Assembly (NCBI GenBank): GCA_025041175.1
Contig: JAKCFJ010000002.1
Location: 955,754 to 1,019,753 of the forward strand
Length of the DNA: 64,000 nt
Source of the DNA: Halobacteriales archaeon YIM A00010
Lineage (GTDB): Archaea > Halobacteriota > Halobacteria > Halobacteriales > Haloarculaceae
Direction of reading: 5' to 3'
Shown: piece by piece, positions 1-9,252 of the stretch
Layout of the letters: each line of letters starts with the position of its first letter
Numbering within the stretch: position 1 is the stretch's first letter
Notes under the pieces: model-generated
Databases searched by the model: none
Seen by the model: only the letters and a program-made list of their open reading frames with translations
What the model was told of the DNA's origin: nothing
Made by a program: the position numbers and the translations under genes

Positions 1-630
1 CGAGGTAGCAACGGGATCGAGCGCGCTTGCCGGTTCGTCCATCAGGATGATTTCGGGATCGACCGCGAGACACCGGGCGATGCAGAGGCGCTGTTGTTGG
101 CCGCCAGAGAGAGCAAGCGCGCTCTTTTCGAGTTGATCGCTCACTTCTTCAAAGAGCGCCGCTCGCTGGAGCGCCCGTTCGACACGTTCGTCAAGCTCGT
201 CAGTGCGTCCGTGAATCCGAAGACCGTAGGCGACGTTGTCGTAGATGCTCTTCGGAAACGGATTGGGGTGTTGGAACACCATCCCGACCCGGCGGCGCAG
301 CGCGACCGGATCCACCTCGGGTCCGTAGACGTCCGTTCCATCGAAGCGCAAGCGCCCATCGACGCGTGCGGCGTCGACGAGGTCGTTCATCCGGTTGATA
401 CACCGGAGAAACGTCGATTTCCCACAACCGGACGGTCCAATGATTGCCGTTACCTGTCGCCGTGGGATCTCCAAATCGACATCCTGGAGCGCTTGCTCTT
501 GGCCGTAGTAGACGCTCACGTCGCGAGCTTCGATGACCGTTCTCGCTCCGGTGGACTGCTCATCTTCGCCAACCGTAGATTCAGCGTCGACGGTTGACGG
601 TTGTGTTTGGGTGCGTTCGTGTTCACTCAT
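1..630 (-). CDS. pstB: Phosphate ABC transporter ATP-binding protein PstB, 3' part cut by window edge
   Basis: This is the cytoplasmic ATPase that powers high-affinity phosphate import through the PstA/PstC channel. About 210 N-terminal residues are visible. They include Walker A (GPSGCGKST), the ABC signature (LSGGQQQR) and Walker B ([11 protein letters not shown]), which are typical of PstB. The start is the ATG at 630, giving [11 protein letters not shown] hydrophilic leader of about 35 residues precedes the ABC domain, as is common in haloarchaea. The start overlaps the end of pstA by 8 nt, so the two are translationally coupled. The C-terminal end (D-loop and H-loop region) lies outside the window. 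Confidence 0.97.
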   Translation of the reverse strand, partial: MSEHERTQTQPSTVDAESTVGEDEQSTGARTVIEARDVSVYYGQEQALQDVDLEIPRRQVTAIIGPSGCGKSTFLRCINRMNDLVDAARVDGRLRFDGTDVYGPEVDPVALRRRVGMVFQHPNPFPKSIYDNVAYGLRIHGRTDELDERVERALQRAALFEEVSDQLEKSALALSGGQQQRLCIARCLAVDPEIILMDEPASALDPVATS

Positions 631-2254
631 GTGTATCCCTATCGTATCGATTTCGGAGGAGGATCGCAGTGGTGTTCATCATCAACATCAAGATCAACAA
701 CACGACCGCGGTGGCCGGAACGATGCCGTGTCTGAACGCCGGGTCGGGGTGGCTCCGAGCGGCAAAAATCTGGAGTGGAAGGGCAGCCGCGGTCGAAAAC
801 AATCCATCCGGTGACGTGTACGTCGTGGTGGCGACAGCGATGATGACCAACGGTGCCGTTTCTCCGATCGCCCGGGCGAGCGCCAGGATCGTGCCGGTCA
901 GAATGCCGGGAAACGCCTCCGGGATGACGACGGTCCGGAGCGTCTGCCACCGACTGGCCCCCATCCCGTAGGCGGCTTGGCGCAATGAGTCCGGGACCGA
1001 TCGCAACGCCTCCTGGGCGGAGACGATCACGATCGGGAGGATGAGAAACCCGAGCGTTCCGGCGGCAGCGATAACGACGCCCGTTCCGAACCCCAATGTG
1101 TTCCGGAACAGCGCGAGGCCCAACAGCCCGTAGACGACCGACGGAACCCCAGCGAGGTTCGAGATGTTGACTTCCAGAAGCGTCGCCAGCCGGCCGCGCC
1201 ACCCGGAGTCCGAGACGTACTCTTCGAGATACACCGCAGCCCCGATGGCCACCGGAAACGCTAGAAGCGACATGAAGCCGACGATCACGATCGAACCGAC
1301 GAGCTGGGGATAGATGCCCGCCTCGAACGCGTTCCGTCCGTGCCACGAATTCAACAGGAGACTCGGCGTAAGATACGATTCAGGACCCTGTACACCGACG
1401 CTGCGTTCGATAAATGCACCGAGCGCTACACTGCCGATCAACACGAACGGTCCCAATACGCCGATCCGACCCTCCGGCTCGTTTGCGACGGTGTCACCGA
1501 CGACGTAGCCGATCGGAACGACGGCTCCGGAAAACAGCACGACGGGCAACGATGGTTCGATCCCGGCCACGAGCGCACCGACGGCGACAGCAAGGGTTCC
1601 GACGAGGACGAGAGCGACAGCGAGGGCTGCCCGACGAAGCGACCACCGACGCGACACGGACTGGGCCACGATCGCTCCGACGGGAAGCGTGACGATCCCG
1701 ACGTATGCGACCCACTGGGCGATGATCCCGACGATAGGACGAAGGACGCCATACAGGCCGGCAGCAAGGGCGATACCGACGAGGGTCGAGACCACCACCG
1801 CTGGACCGGTGTACGTCCGGTCCGGGGACCGTCGGGCGTACGCGCCGATGACAGCCGGAGGAATGGCCCCGAACAGCACGTAGAGGAGAACGTCGTAGGG
1901 ATCGAGTGCGTCGGCAACGATGTAGGTGACGAGACTCACGAGGAGCGCGCCCCCGATGACCGCGAACGCTTTCGCGTTCGCTTCCCTGATAGGGGGATGA
2001 CGACGAGCATACAGGGTGAACGCCGCAGTCGGTGTCACGAGGGTGCCGATGTAGATGAGATACCACTGGATCGACGCCGTCAGCGGCTGGAACGTGTCGA
2101 ACGCGATGTATCCGAACAGCACCACCAGCGAAACGATACCGACGAGCGTCGCGGCCACGAGCGCGATCTCAAAGAGACGGCCTTTCAGCCGTTCGAGTCG
2201 AACATCGGTCGATCCGTGGAGACGGTCAACGGATGCGCCACCGCTCGCCATCAC
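623..2254 (-). CDS. pstA: Phosphate ABC transporter permease PstA
   Basis: Second membrane subunit of the Pst phosphate importer. At 543 aa it is much longer than bacterial PstA (about 290 aa). Roughly the first 270 residues form an extra block of hydrophobic segments, and the last 270 hold the canonical permease domain. The EAA loop that contacts PstB is visible ([18 protein letters not shown]). The start can be the GTG at 2254, which overlaps the pstC stop as GTGA, or the ATG at 2251. The N-terminal extension is seen in other haloarchaeal PstA proteins; what it does is unknown. Confidence 0.95.
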   Translation of the reverse strand: MMASGGASVDRLHGSTDVRLERLKGRLFEIALVAATLVGIVSLVVLFGYIAFDTFQPLTASIQWYLIYIGTLVTPTAAFTLYARRHPPIREANAKAFAVIGGALLVSLVTYIVADALDPYDVLLYVLFGAIPPAVIGAYARRSPDRTYTGPAVVVSTLVGIALAAGLYGVLRPIVGIIAQWVAYVGIVTLPVGAIVAQSVSRRWSLRRAALAVALVLVGTLAVAVGALVAGIEPSLPVVLFSGAVVPIGYVVGDTVANEPEGRIGVLGPFVLIGSVALGAFIERSVGVQGPESYLTPSLLLNSWHGRNAFEAGIYPQLVGSIVIVGFMSLLAFPVAIGAAVYLEEYVSDSGWRGRLATLLEVNISNLAGVPSVVYGLLGLALFRNTLGFGTGVVIAAAGTLGFLILPIVIVSAQEALRSVPDSLRQAAYGMGASRWQTLRTVVIPEAFPGILTGTILALARAIGETAPLVIIAVATTTYTSPDGLFSTAAALPLQIFAARSHPDPAFRHGIVPATAVVLLILMLMMNTTAILLRNRYDRDTHE

Positions 2255-3294
2255 TCATACACCTCCCTGAAGTGTCGTCTGATAAGTTCAGCCATCATGT
2301 TCATCGAGAGCGTGATACAAAACAGCGTCAACCCGAGTGCGAACATCGCCTCGTACGTCGGGCCGTGGCCGAGCGAATCGGCCCCGGCGATCTGTACCAT
2401 CGCGGCGGTGATCGTCTGACTCGAGACCGCGAGATTATCGAGGACGTTCGGGAAATGGGGCATCTGAGGGCTCATTCCCATCGCCATCGTCACGGCCATC
2501 GTCTCTCCGATCGCTCGTGAGATCGCCAGCACGTAGGAGGCGACGATACCGGAAGTGGCCGCCGGGACGACGATCTTCGTGGAAACGTCGAACTTCGTCG
2601 AGCCCAGCCCGTATCCGGCTTGCCGAAGGCTGTCGGGAACCGCGCGAAGCGCGTCTTCGCTGATCGAAGACACCATCGGGATGATCATGATGCCGACGAC
2701 GATGCTCGCCGACAGCACGTTGAACGTCTGGAGCGCGGGGACGGTCAGCGTGAACTCCGGAACGAGCGGAATCGATGGGGGGACGAGCTGAACCGACAGC
2801 GGGAGCACCCCCTGAAACAGGGGTGTGATGTACACCAGCGCCATGTAGCCGTAGATGACCGTTGGAACGCCAGCGAGGATTTCGAGCGCCGGCTTGAGAA
2901 CGGAGCGCGCACGCTCGCTCGCGTACTCGCTGAGATAGATGGCGGCGGCCAGACCGATCGGGAGCGCGATGAGTGCCGAACAGAGGGTAACGATGAGCGT
3001 CCCACTCACCAACGGAAGCACTCCGTAGGCGTTGTTGATGATCGGGCTCCACTCCGTGCCGGTGAAAAACGTGACCGGGGAAATTTCCGTCCAGAACACT
3101 ATCGCCTTCCCGGAAAGCGCGGCGATGATACCCACGGTCACGAGAATCGTTAGGACCGCACACGACGCGATGAGCCAGCCGTACAGCCGCTCCTTTCGAA
3201 CGACGAACTCGCTTCGCTGCAACTCTGTCGCCGGACTCTGCCCAGCTGCTGGAGGAACACCGTTCCCCTCTGTTGGGGTCGATCGTTTACTCAT
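2251..3294 (-). CDS. pstC: Phosphate ABC transporter permease PstC
   Basis: First membrane subunit of the phosphate importer, 347 aa. A hydrophilic N-terminus is followed by a membrane anchor (about residues 38-65) and further membrane segments. The EAA loop is visible as [18 protein letters not shown], closely matching that of PstA. It lies 28 nt downstream of pstS and overlaps the start of pstA, so pstSCAB reads as one operon in the order substrate-binding protein, PstC, PstA, PstB. Confidence 0.96.
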   Translation of the reverse strand: MSKRSTPTEGNGVPPAAGQSPATELQRSEFVVRKERLYGWLIASCAVLTILVTVGIIAALSGKAIVFWTEISPVTFFTGTEWSPIINNAYGVLPLVSGTLIVTLCSALIALPIGLAAAIYLSEYASERARSVLKPALEILAGVPTVIYGYMALVYITPLFQGVLPLSVQLVPPSIPLVPEFTLTVPALQTFNVLSASIVVGIMIIPMVSSISEDALRAVPDSLRQAGYGLGSTKFDVSTKIVVPAATSGIVASYVLAISRAIGETMAVTMAMGMSPQMPHFPNVLDNLAVSSQTITAAMVQIAGADSLGHGPTYEAMFALGLTLFCITLSMNMMAELIRRHFREVYE

Positions 3295-3322
3295 CGTTGA
3301 TGAAATGGGTGGTGTAGTCCGC

Positions 3323-4327
3323 CTAGCTGTGCTTGTACTCGCCGTTGATCCCGGCTTCGAGATTGGCCACGTTGTCCTCGACCATCTTTTCGCTGCTCGG
3401 GACGTAGCCGATATCGTTGGCGATGAAGTCCTTGTCGGCCTCGTTGACGTAAAACCGGATGAACTCCTGGAGATGCTCTTTTTCCTGGAGCTTGTTCATG
3501 TTGGCGTAGAAATACAACGGCCGGGCCAGCGGGTAATCACCGCTCTGGGCAGCCTCGATGCTGGGTTCGACAGGATCGCTGTCGCCCTCGCTCAGGGTGA
3601 GCGCTTTGACCGTGTCGGGGTTGTTGGTGTAGTAGGCGAAAGGGAGATAGCCCATCGCGTGTTGGCTGCCTTTGACCCCTTGGGCGATCTGGTCGTCCTC
3701 TTCGGTCCCCTCGAAATCATCGCGGATCTTGCCCTCCTCACCCACGACCGTTTCCGTGAAGTAGTCGAAGGTGCCCGATGTCGTCGCGGGACCGTACAGA
3801 TCGAACGGCTCGTCGGGCCACTCGGAGTTGACGTCGGCCCACGTTTCCGGGGCGGAGTCGGGGGACCAGATCTTCTTGAGATCCTCGATGGAGATCGAAT
3901 CCACCCAGTCGTTCTCGTTGTTCACCACCACAGTGAGCGCGTCCTGCGCGATGAAAAACTCCACCGGCTCGAAGTCGTTGTCCCGACACTGTTGGACTTC
4001 CTCGTCGGCGATCGATCGACTCGCGTTGTTGATGTCGCTGTCTCCGGGGATGAAGACGTTCTCGAACCCGCCGGAACTCCCATCCCGCGTGAGATTGAAG
4101 TTGACATCGGAGTGGTCTTCCTGGAACTGCCGGCTGATGTCCTGGGCAACAGGATACACGGTACTACTCCCGGAGATCCGGATATCACCCGAGAGCGAAT
4201 CGCCATCGGTGTTCGCTCCGGTGCTATCGGACAAACAGCCGGCCAGTGCGGTCGCTCCGATAGCCACCGTCGACGCGAGGAGCGTTCGACGCGACACCGA
4301 TTCGGACACGTTTGAATCGTACGCCAT
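3323..4327 (-). CDS. pstS: Phosphate-binding lipoprotein PstS
   Basis: Extracytoplasmic phosphate receptor, 334 aa. It has a Tat signal (SRRTLLASTVAIGATALAGC) ending in a lipobox cysteine. The mature protein therefore probably stays attached to the outer face of the membrane by a lipid. The phosphate-binding fold shows in ISGSSTVYPVAQ, SSGGFENVF and the SRSIADEE stretch. The ATG at 4327 is preferred to the TTG one codon upstream. An AT-rich box (TATTATAAAC, near 4360-4369 on this strand) about 35 nt upstream is a plausible TATA element. Confidence 0.96.
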   Translation of the reverse strand: MAYDSNVSESVSRRTLLASTVAIGATALAGCLSDSTGANTDGDSLSGDIRISGSSTVYPVAQDISRQFQEDHSDVNFNLTRDGSSGGFENVFIPGDSDINNASRSIADEEVQQCRDNDFEPVEFFIAQDALTVVVNNENDWVDSISIEDLKKIWSPDSAPETWADVNSEWPDEPFDLYGPATTSGTFDYFTETVVGEEGKIRDDFEGTEEDDQIAQGVKGSQHAMGYLPFAYYTNNPDTVKALTLSEGDSDPVEPSIEAAQSGDYPLARPLYFYANMNKLQEKEHLQEFIRFYVNEADKDFIANDIGYVPSSEKMVEDNVANLEAGINGEYKHS

Positions 4328-4390
4328 CAACCGAGTACAGGCAGATTTGTACTAAAGAGGTTTATAATAGGGATACAACGAAGTAAGATA

Positions 4391-4478
4391 GGTATGTATT
4401 ACTCTGATATGAATTGTTGGTATGGACTGCTCTGATGGGAATGAGTGGTATAGAGCAGTATATTCGCCTCTATACCAC
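4391..4478. promoter_or_regulatory. Operator-like repeats upstream of pstS
   Basis: Two direct repeats start at 4391 and 4419. Each begins GGTATG and contains CTCTGAT, and they are 28 bp apart. They are followed by a perfect inverted repeat with 11-bp arms, GTGGTATAGAG (4445-4455) and CTCTATACCAC (4468-4478), separated by 12 nt. GGTAT thus recurs three times at about 27-28 bp spacing. The block sits 60-150 bp upstream of the pstS start, on the far side of its presumed TATA box. A phosphate-responsive regulator site is the natural reading; this is inference. Confidence 0.6.
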
Positions 4479-4622
4479 GCCACCAGCGAACTGCTGCAAG
4501 ATCAGATATCCATCCACGGGATGTCATCACGGTCAGGGAGGGGGTGAGTTCGACTCATGTCACATCCCGAAGGTCACAACCGAACACCATCTCACGGCGG
4601 TCCGTGAAGACGGCATAGACTA

Positions 4623-5207
4623 TCACCGGACGCGAACGTCGATGAGTTCTCCGAGTTCGTGGATCGGGGCGGAGTACTGGACGTGGTAGCCCGATTCGAC
4701 CGACCGTCGGTGACAGTCGGATGTCCGTTCGACGCGCGTCGTTGCGGTCGGGAGCCCGTCCCACGGCGGGAGCACCTCCTCCTCCCGGCCCGCGGCCACC
4801 GCCGCCTCGGCTTCCTCCATCGTCAGATCGTACGCCTCGGGATCGGCGGTGAACAGCTCCCGCGACGCGTTGACGTCGATCATCCAGTGCTCGGGCACGT
4901 CGTCGACCGGCTCGGTGTACACGAGCTCGGGATCGACGCCGAGGCGCTCGATCTCGTCGGCCTCGACCGCCACGAAGCAGAGCAGCGTCTCCCCAGCGTC
5001 CTCGACCGAGGCGTGCTGAACCGTCGCGTTGATCGTCGCGTAGGGAATCGTGTCCGTCGTCCGCGTTCGACCGTTGTATCTGTTCGTCGGAACGGAGATC
5101 GGGCCGTCGAACCGGAGCACGATCCGGTCGTTCTCCGCGCCACAGAGCGCGGAAACGATCGACGCGGTTCGGTCTGTGTGATCATCGAACGAGGTGGTTT
5201 CTGTCAT
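4623..5207 (-). CDS. Hypothetical haloarchaeal protein
   Basis: An acidic soluble protein of 194 aa starting at the ATG at 5207 (MTETTSFDDH). I do not recognise the family. No signal peptide or membrane segment is visible. The longer reading frame upstream would run into the next divergent gene, so the internal ATG is preferred. It is divergent from the ABC exporter at 5311, sharing a 103-bp intergenic region. Codon use looks normal for the window, so it is probably a real gene. Confidence 0.7.
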   Translation of the reverse strand: MTETTSFDDHTDRTASIVSALCGAENDRIVLRFDGPISVPTNRYNGRTRTTDTIPYATINATVQHASVEDAGETLLCFVAVEADEIERLGVDPELVYTEPVDDVPEHWMIDVNASRELFTADPEAYDLTMEEAEAAVAAGREEEVLPPWDGLPTATTRVERTSDCHRRSVESGYHVQYSAPIHELGELIDVRVR

Positions 5208-5310
5208 GCGTCTGGATTCGTCCGGCTTGTGATAAAGACGTATGGGTGATTGATCGACACACCCACGCCAACACAACACGCTTAATCGTCTGCCCGCCCA
5301 AGATTCTTTC

Positions 5311-6279
5311 GTGTCGCTCGCCATTTCTACGACTGATCTGGAAAAAAGCTACGGCAGCGTTCGCGCGCTGGATGGGATCTCTCTCGCCGTCGAGCAGGGC
5401 GAGTTCTTCGGTCTGCTCGGTCCGAACGGAGCGGGAAAGACGACGTTCATCAACATCCTCGTCGGACTGGTTCGCAAATCCGACGGGGAGGCCAGCGTGT
5501 TCGGCCACGACGTGGAATCGGAGTACCGGGCCGCCCGCGACCGGATCGGGCTTGCGCCCCAGGAGTTCAACGTCGACCGGTTCTTTCCGATCCGCGAGGT
5601 GCTAACCCACAAAGCCGGCTACCACGGCATCACTGGCGAGGAGGCAAAAGCACGGGCTGACAGGGCGCTCCGGACGGTTGGAATCTACGACAAGCGTAAC
5701 ACGCGATTCGACTGGCTGTCGGGCGGGATGAAACGACGGTTCATGCTCGCCCGAGCGCTCGTCTCGGACCCTGATCTGCTCATCCTCGATGAACCGACCG
5801 CCGGCGTGGACGTGGAGCTTCGTCACGACCTCTGGGAGATCATCACCGAACTCAACGACGACGGCACCACGATCCTACTGACGACCCACTACATCGAGGA
5901 GGCCGAACGGCTGTGTGATACGGTCGCCATCATGGATCAGGGCGAAAAGCTCACCGTCGCTAGCCCGGAATCGTTGATGGCCCGCGGAAACGACACGATC
6001 CGTCTCCGTCTCGAATCGCCGCCGACCCGCCCCCCCAAGATCGACGACGAGCGCATCCAGGAGATGACGATCGAAGGCGAGTCGTTGGTAGTGACGGCAC
6101 CCACGGGCGGTGAAGTCGCGCCCGCGCTCGTTCGCAGCCTCGACCGGCAGGGACACACGGTGGTCGATATGGACATCTCGCGCACGTCGCTCGAAGAGGT
6201 GTTCGTCTCGCTGACGGGCACCGACGAAGCCGAGACGGCTCCCGAGACGGAGCCAGCCGCGCCGGAGGGGATGTTATGA
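5311..6279 (+). CDS. ABC-2 type transporter ATP-binding protein
   Basis: ATPase subunit of an ABC-2 (DrrA-like) exporter, 322 aa, starting with GTG. Walker A is GPNGAGKTT, the signature is LSGGMKRR and Walker B is LLILDEPTAGVD. A C-terminal regulatory segment of about 90 residues follows the ABC domain, as in DrrA/CcmA-type proteins. The stop overlaps the start of the permease at 6276 by 4 nt. The substrate cannot be told from sequence. This pair is distinct from the second ABC-2 pair at 9821-11721. Confidence 0.93.
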   Translation: MSLAISTTDLEKSYGSVRALDGISLAVEQGEFFGLLGPNGAGKTTFINILVGLVRKSDGEASVFGHDVESEYRAARDRIGLAPQEFNVDRFFPIREVLTHKAGYHGITGEEAKARADRALRTVGIYDKRNTRFDWLSGGMKRRFMLARALVSDPDLLILDEPTAGVDVELRHDLWEIITELNDDGTTILLTTHYIEEAERLCDTVAIMDQGEKLTVASPESLMARGNDTIRLRLESPPTRPPKIDDERIQEMTIEGESLVVTAPTGGEVAPALVRSLDRQGHTVVDMDISRTSLEEVFVSLTGTDEAETAPETEPAAPEGML

Positions 6280-7064
6280 GCGTCGTCTCGGCCGGATGGC
6301 GGACGCTCGTCCATCGTGAGATACTACGGTTCGTCCGCCGCCCCCGGAACACGTTCCTTCCGCCGGCGATCACGAACGCGCTGTATCTGATCGTGTTCGG
6401 CGTGATCCTCGGGGGGCGCATCGACGTGGGCGGTGACGTCACGTACATCCACTTCATCCTGCCGGGATTGGTGGTGCTCGGTGCGGTCAGCGACGCGTTC
6501 CAGAACGCCTCGTTTTCCATCTTCCACGGCCGTTGGAACGAGTACATCCACGAGGTCCAGACGGCACCGCTGTCCTACACCGAGATGGTGATCGCGTACG
6601 TGGTGGCGAGCGCGCTCCGAGGCACCCTCATCGCGGTGTTGATCACCGGGGTCGGCGTGCTGTTTACGAACCTCATCCCCTCGATGACGCCGGTCGAGTT
6701 CGCTCATCCCGTGTACGTCGTCGCGTTCGTGTTCGTGATCACGCTGCTGTTCGCTGGGTTCGGCGTGATCGGCGGGCTGTGGGCGCGGGACTTCGACCAC
6801 CTGACCGTGATGAACCAGTTCATCATCCGGCCGTTGGTGTTCTTCGGCGCGGTCTTCTATCCGCTGAGTACGCTGTCCCAGTTCTGGCAATCGGTGTCGC
6901 TGCTCAACCCGATGGTGTACATGGTCGAGGGCGTCCGGTTCGCATTCCTCGACATCAGCGACATCAGCCCCGTCGTCTCGCTCGCCGTGCTCGCCGGGGC
7001 GACTGTCGTCGTTGTGGCCATCGACGTGTGGCTGTTCAAACGGGGATTCGGACTGACGGACTGA
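6276..7064 (+). CDS. ABC-2 type transporter permease
   Basis: Membrane subunit of the exporter encoded just upstream, 262 aa with about six hydrophobic segments typical of the ABC-2 membrane family. The loop GGLWARDFDHLTVMNQFIIR followed by a PLVFFGAVFYPLS segment matches the NodJ/DrrB-like permeases. Start ATG at 6276, coupled to the ATPase stop. Substrate unknown. Confidence 0.92.
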   Translation: MSVVSAGWRTLVHREILRFVRRPRNTFLPPAITNALYLIVFGVILGGRIDVGGDVTYIHFILPGLVVLGAVSDAFQNASFSIFHGRWNEYIHEVQTAPLSYTEMVIAYVVASALRGTLIAVLITGVGVLFTNLIPSMTPVEFAHPVYVVAFVFVITLLFAGFGVIGGLWARDFDHLTVMNQFIIRPLVFFGAVFYPLSTLSQFWQSVSLLNPMVYMVEGVRFAFLDISDISPVVSLAVLAGATVVVVAIDVWLFKRGFGLTD

Positions 7065-7116
7065 CGGACGAAACGGTGGCCAGCAACCTTTTTGGAAGCG
7101 GCGTAGACCGGTTGCT

Positions 7117-7518
7117 ATGGTGGAAACCACCGTCAGTTTCGTTCTCGGAGCCCTCATCGGGGCGATCGCCACCGTTGCAGGCTCGTATTTCCTGTTCTGG
7201 CGGCGCCAACGCGCTGCGCTCGTCCACCTCCGACGGGCGTTCGAGACCGAGCTGTCAGCACTCGCCTACATCGACGAGCTAGCCGAAGCCGGGGAGTACG
7301 AGACGCTCACCGCGTCCGTCGAGAAACCAGTGGTGTACCAGAGCAACGCTGACGACATTGGCCATCTCTCCGGCGAGGAGGTCGAGACGCTCGTGGCGTT
7401 TTACACTGATCTCTACTGGCTGCGCGATCAGCAGGACATCGAGGACAAGAAAGACCGCGTCCACGAAATCGTCGAAAAACGCCAACGAGCCATCGAGGCG
7501 ATCCGCGAGACGGACTGA
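7117..7518 (+). CDS. Small membrane-anchored hypothetical protein
   Basis: A protein of 133 aa with one N-terminal hydrophobic segment (about residues 5-28). A charged, mostly helical cytoplasmic part follows, ending in a run rich in Lys, Glu and Arg that may form a coiled coil. Start ATG at 7117. It follows the ABC-2 permease by 52 nt in the same direction. I do not recognise the family. Confidence 0.65.
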   Translation: MVETTVSFVLGALIGAIATVAGSYFLFWRRQRAALVHLRRAFETELSALAYIDELAEAGEYETLTASVEKPVVYQSNADDIGHLSGEEVETLVAFYTDLYWLRDQQDIEDKKDRVHEIVEKRQRAIEAIRETD

Positions 7519-7644
7519 TGCATCCACTTATTCACTAGTTATCGCTACAAAACCATTCAAATCTGGAAGTTACTGAAGACAGCTAGGTCAGAGATAATCG
7601 CTTGGATCAGCATTGACTGCTGGTTAGGTCACCGTGGCCGGGAA

Positions 7645-8013
7645 TCAGACCGTTCGCATGAGCCACGTGCTGATGGCCACGACCGCTGCGTCAACAAGGA
7701 CGAGAAGCGTCGCGGTGAGACGGAACGGTCCCTGCCACGGTCTCGCAGGCACGGCAGTGACGTGCTTCGGTGTCGACAGTACGTAGTGGAACGCGATACC
7801 GAACACGAGCGCCACGGCCATCGAGACGGCAAGCACCGCACCGCCAGCACGCCGATATCTGGCAGCGATAACCACAAGTTCCACGACCGGTGCCACAAAC
7901 ATCACTCCCGGGATGAAGATGGTCTGGGGGCCAGTCACCACGACGGGAATCTCCGCATGGGCGACACCATGGGCAATGTTTCCCCCGAGGTGCGCGAGAA
8001 TGATCCCTCGCAA
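7645..8013 (-). CDS. Hypothetical membrane protein, start uncertain
   Basis: About 122 aa with four hydrophobic segments. It contains a short His-rich start (AHLGGNIAHGVAHAEIPV) and a second conserved-looking stretch (FHYVLSTPKHVTAVPA). In this frame there is no ATG before the upstream stop near 8068, and the first usable codon is a TTG at 8013. Either that TTG is the start or the 5' end has been lost. The family is not recognised. It lacks the shared palindromic promoter found upstream of the next genes. Confidence 0.5.
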   Translation of the reverse strand: MRGIILAHLGGNIAHGVAHAEIPVVVTGPQTIFIPGVMFVAPVVELVVIAARYRRAGGAVLAVSMAVALVFGIAFHYVLSTPKHVTAVPARPWQGPFRLTATLLVLVDAAVVAISTWLMRTV

Positions 8014-8118
8014 CGAGGAGTGGTGCTCTGCGTTCTTCAGATAAGGCGCGTATTGACAGCTAATCGCCTAATTTTGCTTTCGTTTGGTGGTTGGATGCTA
8101 TACTGAGGCCACGTTCAC

Positions 8119-9072
8119 TCATGCGAGTCGGTACAGCACTGGCATGGCCCCAGCACGATTTGCTTTGAGATTTGTCTGCACGTAGCTCCGCAAGCCTGGA
8201 TTCGTCAGTTCCTGCCAGAGGAACCGCAGTCGGCTAATGTCCCACCGCGCGTTGTTGATAGCGACGTAGTCCGCGTCCTCGTCATTGAAGGGAACGAGCA
8301 GCGTCGAATTGTCGAGGTCCGTTTCGGCTACGTACCCTCCTGCCAAGTAATCGAACAACTCCAGCATCACGGTCGCGTCATCGGCGACGAAGTGATTGAA
8401 GATGAACAGACCATCTTGTGACTTGTCGACATCACCAGAAATCTCCGATTTCTGGTTAGCAGCCGAGCTCCGCTCGGCGACATCGGCGATGCGCTTTTCG
8501 TTGCGCGCAGCCGTGATATGCATCTGCGTGGCCTCGCTCCGTATAGTCCCCACGAGCGTCCCATATGCTTCCGTGTCCTGCACGTCGGGCACAGCCGCAG
8601 TCGACCTCGTCTCGATGAGTACGGCGATATCGAATCGTGCGAGACGAAGCGAATCCGTATGCTCCTTGATGTACGGGAATCGATGGAATGGAGGCAGGAT
8701 AACTGCTTTGAAGACAGTGGCCGTCTCGACGGCATCGAGTTGCTCGAGTTGCCGGGCGCACTGTTTCAGTCTCCTCAAAAGAGTGGCCTTCTCGCCCCCG
8801 GCAGGCAATAGCGTAATCGGCAGCGAGGGAGGCTGCACTTCTGCGCCGATATGAATGTAGCCGAGCGATGTCGGCTCGATGAACTCTGCTTTCGAGTACG
8901 TGGAATCAGCGATGTTGTCAGGCTTCGCCTGGCTGCTAACCAGAAATCTTCGATTTCTGGTGATGACGGTGTGCTGGTCCGTGGATGACTCTCCTGAATC
9001 GGGTTCTGGCTCGGACTCAGTCCTCTGCGAATGGCGATCAGGTTGGCGTGCGTCGGGAGTGGACGGATCCAT
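8119..9072 (-). CDS. Hypothetical protein with two in-frame palindromic repeats
   Basis: A soluble, acidic protein of 317 aa that I do not recognise. The ATG at 9072 (MDPSTPDARQ) is chosen because the shared palindromic promoter lies exactly 48 nt upstream. The longer reading frame would translate that promoter as part of the protein. Two copies of a 23-bp palindrome lie inside the coding sequence, at 8434-8456 and 8939-8961. They encode foreign-looking peptides (ITRNRRFLVSSQ and AANQKSEISGD) without breaking the frame. The C-terminal third has a conserved-looking core (SRLRFLWQELTNPGLRSYV). Confidence 0.7.
   Translation of the reverse strand: MDPSTPDARQPDRHSQRTESEPEPDSGESSTDQHTVITRNRRFLVSSQAKPDNIADSTYSKAEFIEPTSLGYIHIGAEVQPPSLPITLLPAGGEKATLLRRLKQCARQLEQLDAVETATVFKAVILPPFHRFPYIKEHTDSLRLARFDIAVLIETRSTAAVPDVQDTEAYGTLVGTIRSEATQMHITAARNEKRIADVAERSSAANQKSEISGDVDKSQDGLFIFNHFVADDATVMLELFDYLAGGYVAETDLDNSTLLVPFNDEDADYVAINNARWDISRLRFLWQELTNPGLRSYVQTNLKANRAGAMPVLYRLA
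8434..8456. repeat. REP-like palindrome, copy 1
   Basis: Arms ACCAGAAATC and GATTTCTGGT with a 3-nt loop (TCC). It is related to the copy at 8939-8961. When one is reverse-complemented, the similarity extends into the flanks (GGCTGCTA on one side, GATG on the other). So the same element is present twice in opposite orientation within one gene. Confidence 0.85.
8939..8961. repeat. REP-like palindrome, copy 2
   Basis: Arms ACCAGAAATC and GATTTCTGGT with loop TTC. The outer sequence GGCTGCTA precedes it and GATGAC follows. It is inverted relative to the copy at 8434-8456. Short dispersed palindromes of this kind are usually mobilised by a transposase encoded elsewhere; no such gene is in the window. 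Confidence 0.85.
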
Positions 9073-9100
9073 AGTGAATGGAACGTGACCAGGAGTTGTA

Positions 9101-9122
9101 GCTATTCGCTCGAACATGTTCT
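9101..9122 (-). promoter_or_regulatory. Shared palindromic promoter element, site 1
   Basis: On the minus strand the palindromic half reads AGAACATGTTCG, followed by AGCGAATAGC. The 10-mer AACATGTTCG begins 48 nt upstream of the ATG at 9072. Confidence 0.8.
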
Positions 9123-9252
9123 CCTGTCCGTACTGATCAAAGAAGGAAGTTCGTCGCACTCTTCGTGAGCGATCCAGAGACCACGCAGGCTGTCGAATCT
9201 TCCGTAGTACTGCCTGATTTGGTCGGAACGAGCGTACTGGACGCTCTACTAC

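Noticed and set aside
1340..2419. 359-codon frame on the plus strand across pstA
   Set aside because: Composition is charged and unstructured, no start context, and pstA on the other strand is clear.
8434..8961. Repeats considered as a CRISPR array
   Set aside because: Only two copies in opposite orientation, about 480 bp apart, inside a coding sequence, with no cas genes.
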